From: JAYYPW01 sp036128855
GTDB taxonomy: Bacteria > Pseudomonadota > Gammaproteobacteria > Comchoanobacterales > Comchoanobacteraceae
DNA length: 64,000 nt
NCBI GenBank assembly: GCA_036128855.1
Contig: JAYYPW010000008.1
Coordinates: forward strand, 62,001 to 126,000
Reading direction: 5' to 3'
Under the pieces are notes generated by a model. That model was given only the letters and a program-made list of their open reading frames with translations. It did no database searches and had not been told where the DNA came from. This document shows, piece by piece, positions 62,022 to 64,000 of this stretch (position 1 is the stretch's first letter; each line of letters begins with the position of its first letter). Made by a program: the position numbers and the translations under genes.

Positions 62022-63982
62022 TGAACGACAAAATGAAAAATCTTGCACTATGGGCAGTAATCATCTTCATACTAATGACTGTCTTTAGTAATTTTAGCCC
62101 GAATAAAGATAGGGTTGATCATTTAAGGTATTCAGAGTTCAATCAGAGAGTCAAGCAAGGAGAAGTTGAATCTGTTGAAGTTAGTGAACGGACAATTAGC
62201 GGAACCCTAACGAATGGCGAGCGTTTTAGTACGTACATGCCAATGCAAGATCCACAATTACTACCAAACTTACTTAAAAGTGGAGTAGAAGTAACTGGGA
62301 AGCAACCAGAGCAACAAAGTCTTTTACTATCGATATTTATCCACTGGACACCGTTTTTGCTGTTAATCGGTCTGTGGCTGTGGGCGATGAGACAACTACA
62401 AGGCGGCGGCTCTAGCGGTGGAAAAGGTCCTATGTCGTTCGGTCGCAGTCGAGCAAGATTAATGAATGACAAAGAAAAGCCTGTACTCTTTAAAGACGTA
62501 GCAGGCATTGAAGAAGCTAAAGAAGACGTGCAGGAGTTCGTAGATTTCTTAAAAGACCCTACAAAATTTCAAAAACTCGGTGGAAAGATACCCTGTGGTG
62601 CATTATTAGTAGGCTCACCAGGTACTGGTAAAACACTTTTAGCCAAAGCAGTAGCAGGTGAAGCAGATGTGCCTTTTTTTAGCATATCTGGCTCAGATTT
62701 TGTAGAGATGTTCGTAGGGGTTGGGGCCTCAAGAGTTAGAGATATGTTCGACCAAGCTAAAAAACAAGCCCCCTGTATCATATTTATAGATGAAATAGAC
62801 GCAGTAGGCAGACAACGTGGCGCTGGACTTGGTGGTGGGCATGACGAAAGAGAGCAAACGCTAAACCAGCTATTAGTAGAAATGGACGGTTTCGAAGGTA
62901 AAGAAGGTATAATAGTTATGGCAGCGACAAACAGACCTGACGTACTTGATCCCGCTTTACTACGCCCAGGCCGTTTCGACAGACAGGTAAATGTACCATT
63001 ACCAGACATCAATGGCCGGTTAAAGATACTAGAAGTGCATTTGAACAAAATTATTTCAACAAAAGACGTTGATGCAAAATCAATCGCACGGGGCACACCA
63101 GGTTTTTCTGGGGCCGACCTAGGTAATCTAGTCAATGAGGCAGCTATTTTTGCAGCAAGAGAAAATAAAAAGAAAGTATCGCATGCTGAACTTGAGCGAG
63201 CAAAAGACAAAATTCTCATGGGGGCAGAGCGTCACACTATGGTAATGACAGAAGATGAGAAGAAATTAACAGCATATCACGAAGCTGGCCACGCAATTGT
63301 TGGCTTACTATCGCCAGATCACGACCCTGTCTATAAAGTCAGTATCATTCCTCGCGGTCGCGCTCTGGGCGTTACAATGTTTTTACCAGAAAGAGATCAG
63401 TACAGCCATTCACTTGAGAAACTTGAAAGTATGATTGCTGCTCTGTACGGAGGTAGAATTGCCGAAGAGCTAATTTTTGGAGAAAATAAAGTCACAACAG
63501 GTGCCTCTAACGATATCGAGCGAGCATCACAGATAGCAAGAAACATTGTTACGCGCTTTGGGCTAAATAAACTTCTTGGACCTATAAATTATGCGGGTCC
63601 TGATCAACACGACGTCTTTTTGGGGAAATCTGTAGGTAGAGAAAAAGAATGCTCGGAGCAAACTTCTTACCTGATAGATCAAGAGGTACGCAAGGTAATC
63701 GAAAGAAATTACAAGCGGGCTGTAAAGCTACTGAAAGAGAATCTTCCCATACTACACGCAATGTCAGATGCACTCATGAAGTATGAAACAATCGATACAA
63801 AGCAAATAGAAGATTTAATGGCAGGGAAAACTGTACGTGCTCCAGAAAACTGGTCTAACAACCTGAAAAAGCCAGAAAGCCCAGATAAAACTAAGAAAGT
63901 AACCCGTCGCGTATCTAAAAAGAAGACTGATGCACAAATGGAGTCTACAGATGATTCTGATGGAGAGACTGTAATCAGCTAA
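62021..63982 (+). CDS. ftsH: ATP-dependent zinc metalloprotease FtsH
   Basis: FtsH is the membrane AAA+ protease that degrades misassembled membrane proteins and regulators such as LpxC and sigma32. The 653-residue protein has two N-terminal TM helices (about 7-24 and 102-122), Walker A GSPGTGKT (198-205), the pore motif FVEMFVGVG, Walker B FIDEID (255-260), the arginine fingers near GRFDR, and the zinc motif HEAGH (420-424). Ser replaces the usual Pro in Walker A. ATG 62021 overlaps the rlmE stop. The C-terminal tail is Lys/Glu/Ser-rich. Only 18 bases remain downstream, so the next gene is not visible. Confidence 0.97.
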   Translation: MNDKMKNLALWAVIIFILMTVFSNFSPNKDRVDHLRYSEFNQRVKQGEVESVEVSERTISGTLTNGERFSTYMPMQDPQLLPNLLKSGVEVTGKQPEQQSLLLSIFIHWTPFLLLIGLWLWAMRQLQGGGSSGGKGPMSFGRSRARLMNDKEKPVLFKDVAGIEEAKEDVQEFVDFLKDPTKFQKLGGKIPCGALLVGSPGTGKTLLAKAVAGEADVPFFSISGSDFVEMFVGVGASRVRDMFDQAKKQAPCIIFIDEIDAVGRQRGAGLGGGHDEREQTLNQLLVEMDGFEGKEGIIVMAATNRPDVLDPALLRPGRFDRQVNVPLPDINGRLKILEVHLNKIISTKDVDAKSIARGTPGFSGADLGNLVNEAAIFAARENKKKVSHAELERAKDKILMGAERHTMVMTEDEKKLTAYHEAGHAIVGLLSPDHDPVYKVSIIPRGRALGVTMFLPERDQYSHSLEKLESMIAALYGGRIAEELIFGENKVTTGASNDIERASQIARNIVTRFGLNKLLGPINYAGPDQHDVFLGKSVGREKECSEQTSYLIDQEVRKVIERNYKRAVKLLKENLPILHAMSDALMKYETIDTKQIEDLMAGKTVRAPENWSNNLKKPESPDKTKKVTRRVSKKKTDAQMESTDDSDGETVIS

Positions 63983-64000
63983 ATCATATGGTTGGTGCTA

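Noticed and set aside
1..64000. CRISPR arrays, transposases, tRNA and rRNA genes
   Set aside because: No spaced repeats, no transposase motifs, and no intergenic cloverleaf with a GTTCRAAT-type arm were seen on either strand.

Overview
The window looks like the chromosome of an AT-rich gammaproteobacterium with a host-associated or intracellular lifestyle. Gammaproteobacterial markers seen here are UbiA/UbiK, YaaA, ExoI (SbcB), AnmK, ApaH, YadG/YadH, an OapA/MepM-like M23 peptidase, rlmE-ftsH, rpmB-rpmG and a dnaA-dnaN-recF-gyrB block. Mixed in are proteins that resemble eukaryote-directed effectors: an OTU-like cysteine protease candidate, a YopJ/Ulp1-like (clan CE) candidate, two proteins with nuclear-localisation-like basic clusters, and several orphan proteins. 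This would fit a Legionellales-type parasite or symbiont. That placement is inference; no rRNA gene and no secretion-system gene lies in the window.

Layout. 1-10.1 kb: the 3' end of priA, an OTU-like orphan, yaaA, gyrB, then dps on the opposite strand, then recF, dnaN, dnaA and ruvX. 10.2-19.4 kb: PBP1a (mrcA), rsmE, a MidA-like methyltransferase, the YadG/YadH ABC exporter, cca, a Pit phosphate transporter and apaH. 19.5-24.6 kb: an accessory patch around rpiA, with a membrane orphan, small DUF2203 and DUF2905 proteins, the YopJ/Ulp1-like candidate and an NLS-bearing orphan. 24.7-37 kb: mostly housekeeping (msrB, ubiA, hemL, rubredoxin, alpha/beta hydrolase, DUF155/RMD1 protein, MATE transporter, metK, ferredoxin, mutM, HAD phosphatase, fatty-acid desaturase, ubiK, comM/yifB). 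37.1-38.2 kb: two divergent HTH regulators separated by palindromic operator-like sites, resembling a phage immunity switch. 38.2-45.5 kb: rpmG/rpmB, an enoyl-CoA hydratase, trpS, sbcB, a large unusual SbmA/YddA-like ABC protein and greA.

45.5-51.4 kb is the most unusual region. It has a palindromic pair of perfect DnaA boxes, a secreted repeat protein followed by a 50-residue peptide gene, an orphan with an N-terminal bipartite basic motif, an RimK-like ATP-grasp protein, a secreted FKBP, two tandemly duplicated small proteins each with the same promoter, and a second ATP-grasp-like protein that has lost the metal-binding Glu and Asn. The start codon of this last gene sits directly at the foot of a long hairpin. 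A ligase plus pseudo-ligase with small candidate substrates is the best candidate here for an undescribed system.

51.4-64 kb returns to housekeeping and envelope genes: xseA, an M23 peptidase, anmK, an orphan, a DUF1460 amidase-like protein, spmA/spmB, sodB, a membrane orphan, a 2-Cys peroxiredoxin, rlmE and ftsH. I see no tRNA, rRNA, CRISPR array, transposase or integrase, and no gene-free stretch longer than 300 bases. Convincing intrinsic terminators are scarce. Several convergent gene pairs overlap at their 3' ends.
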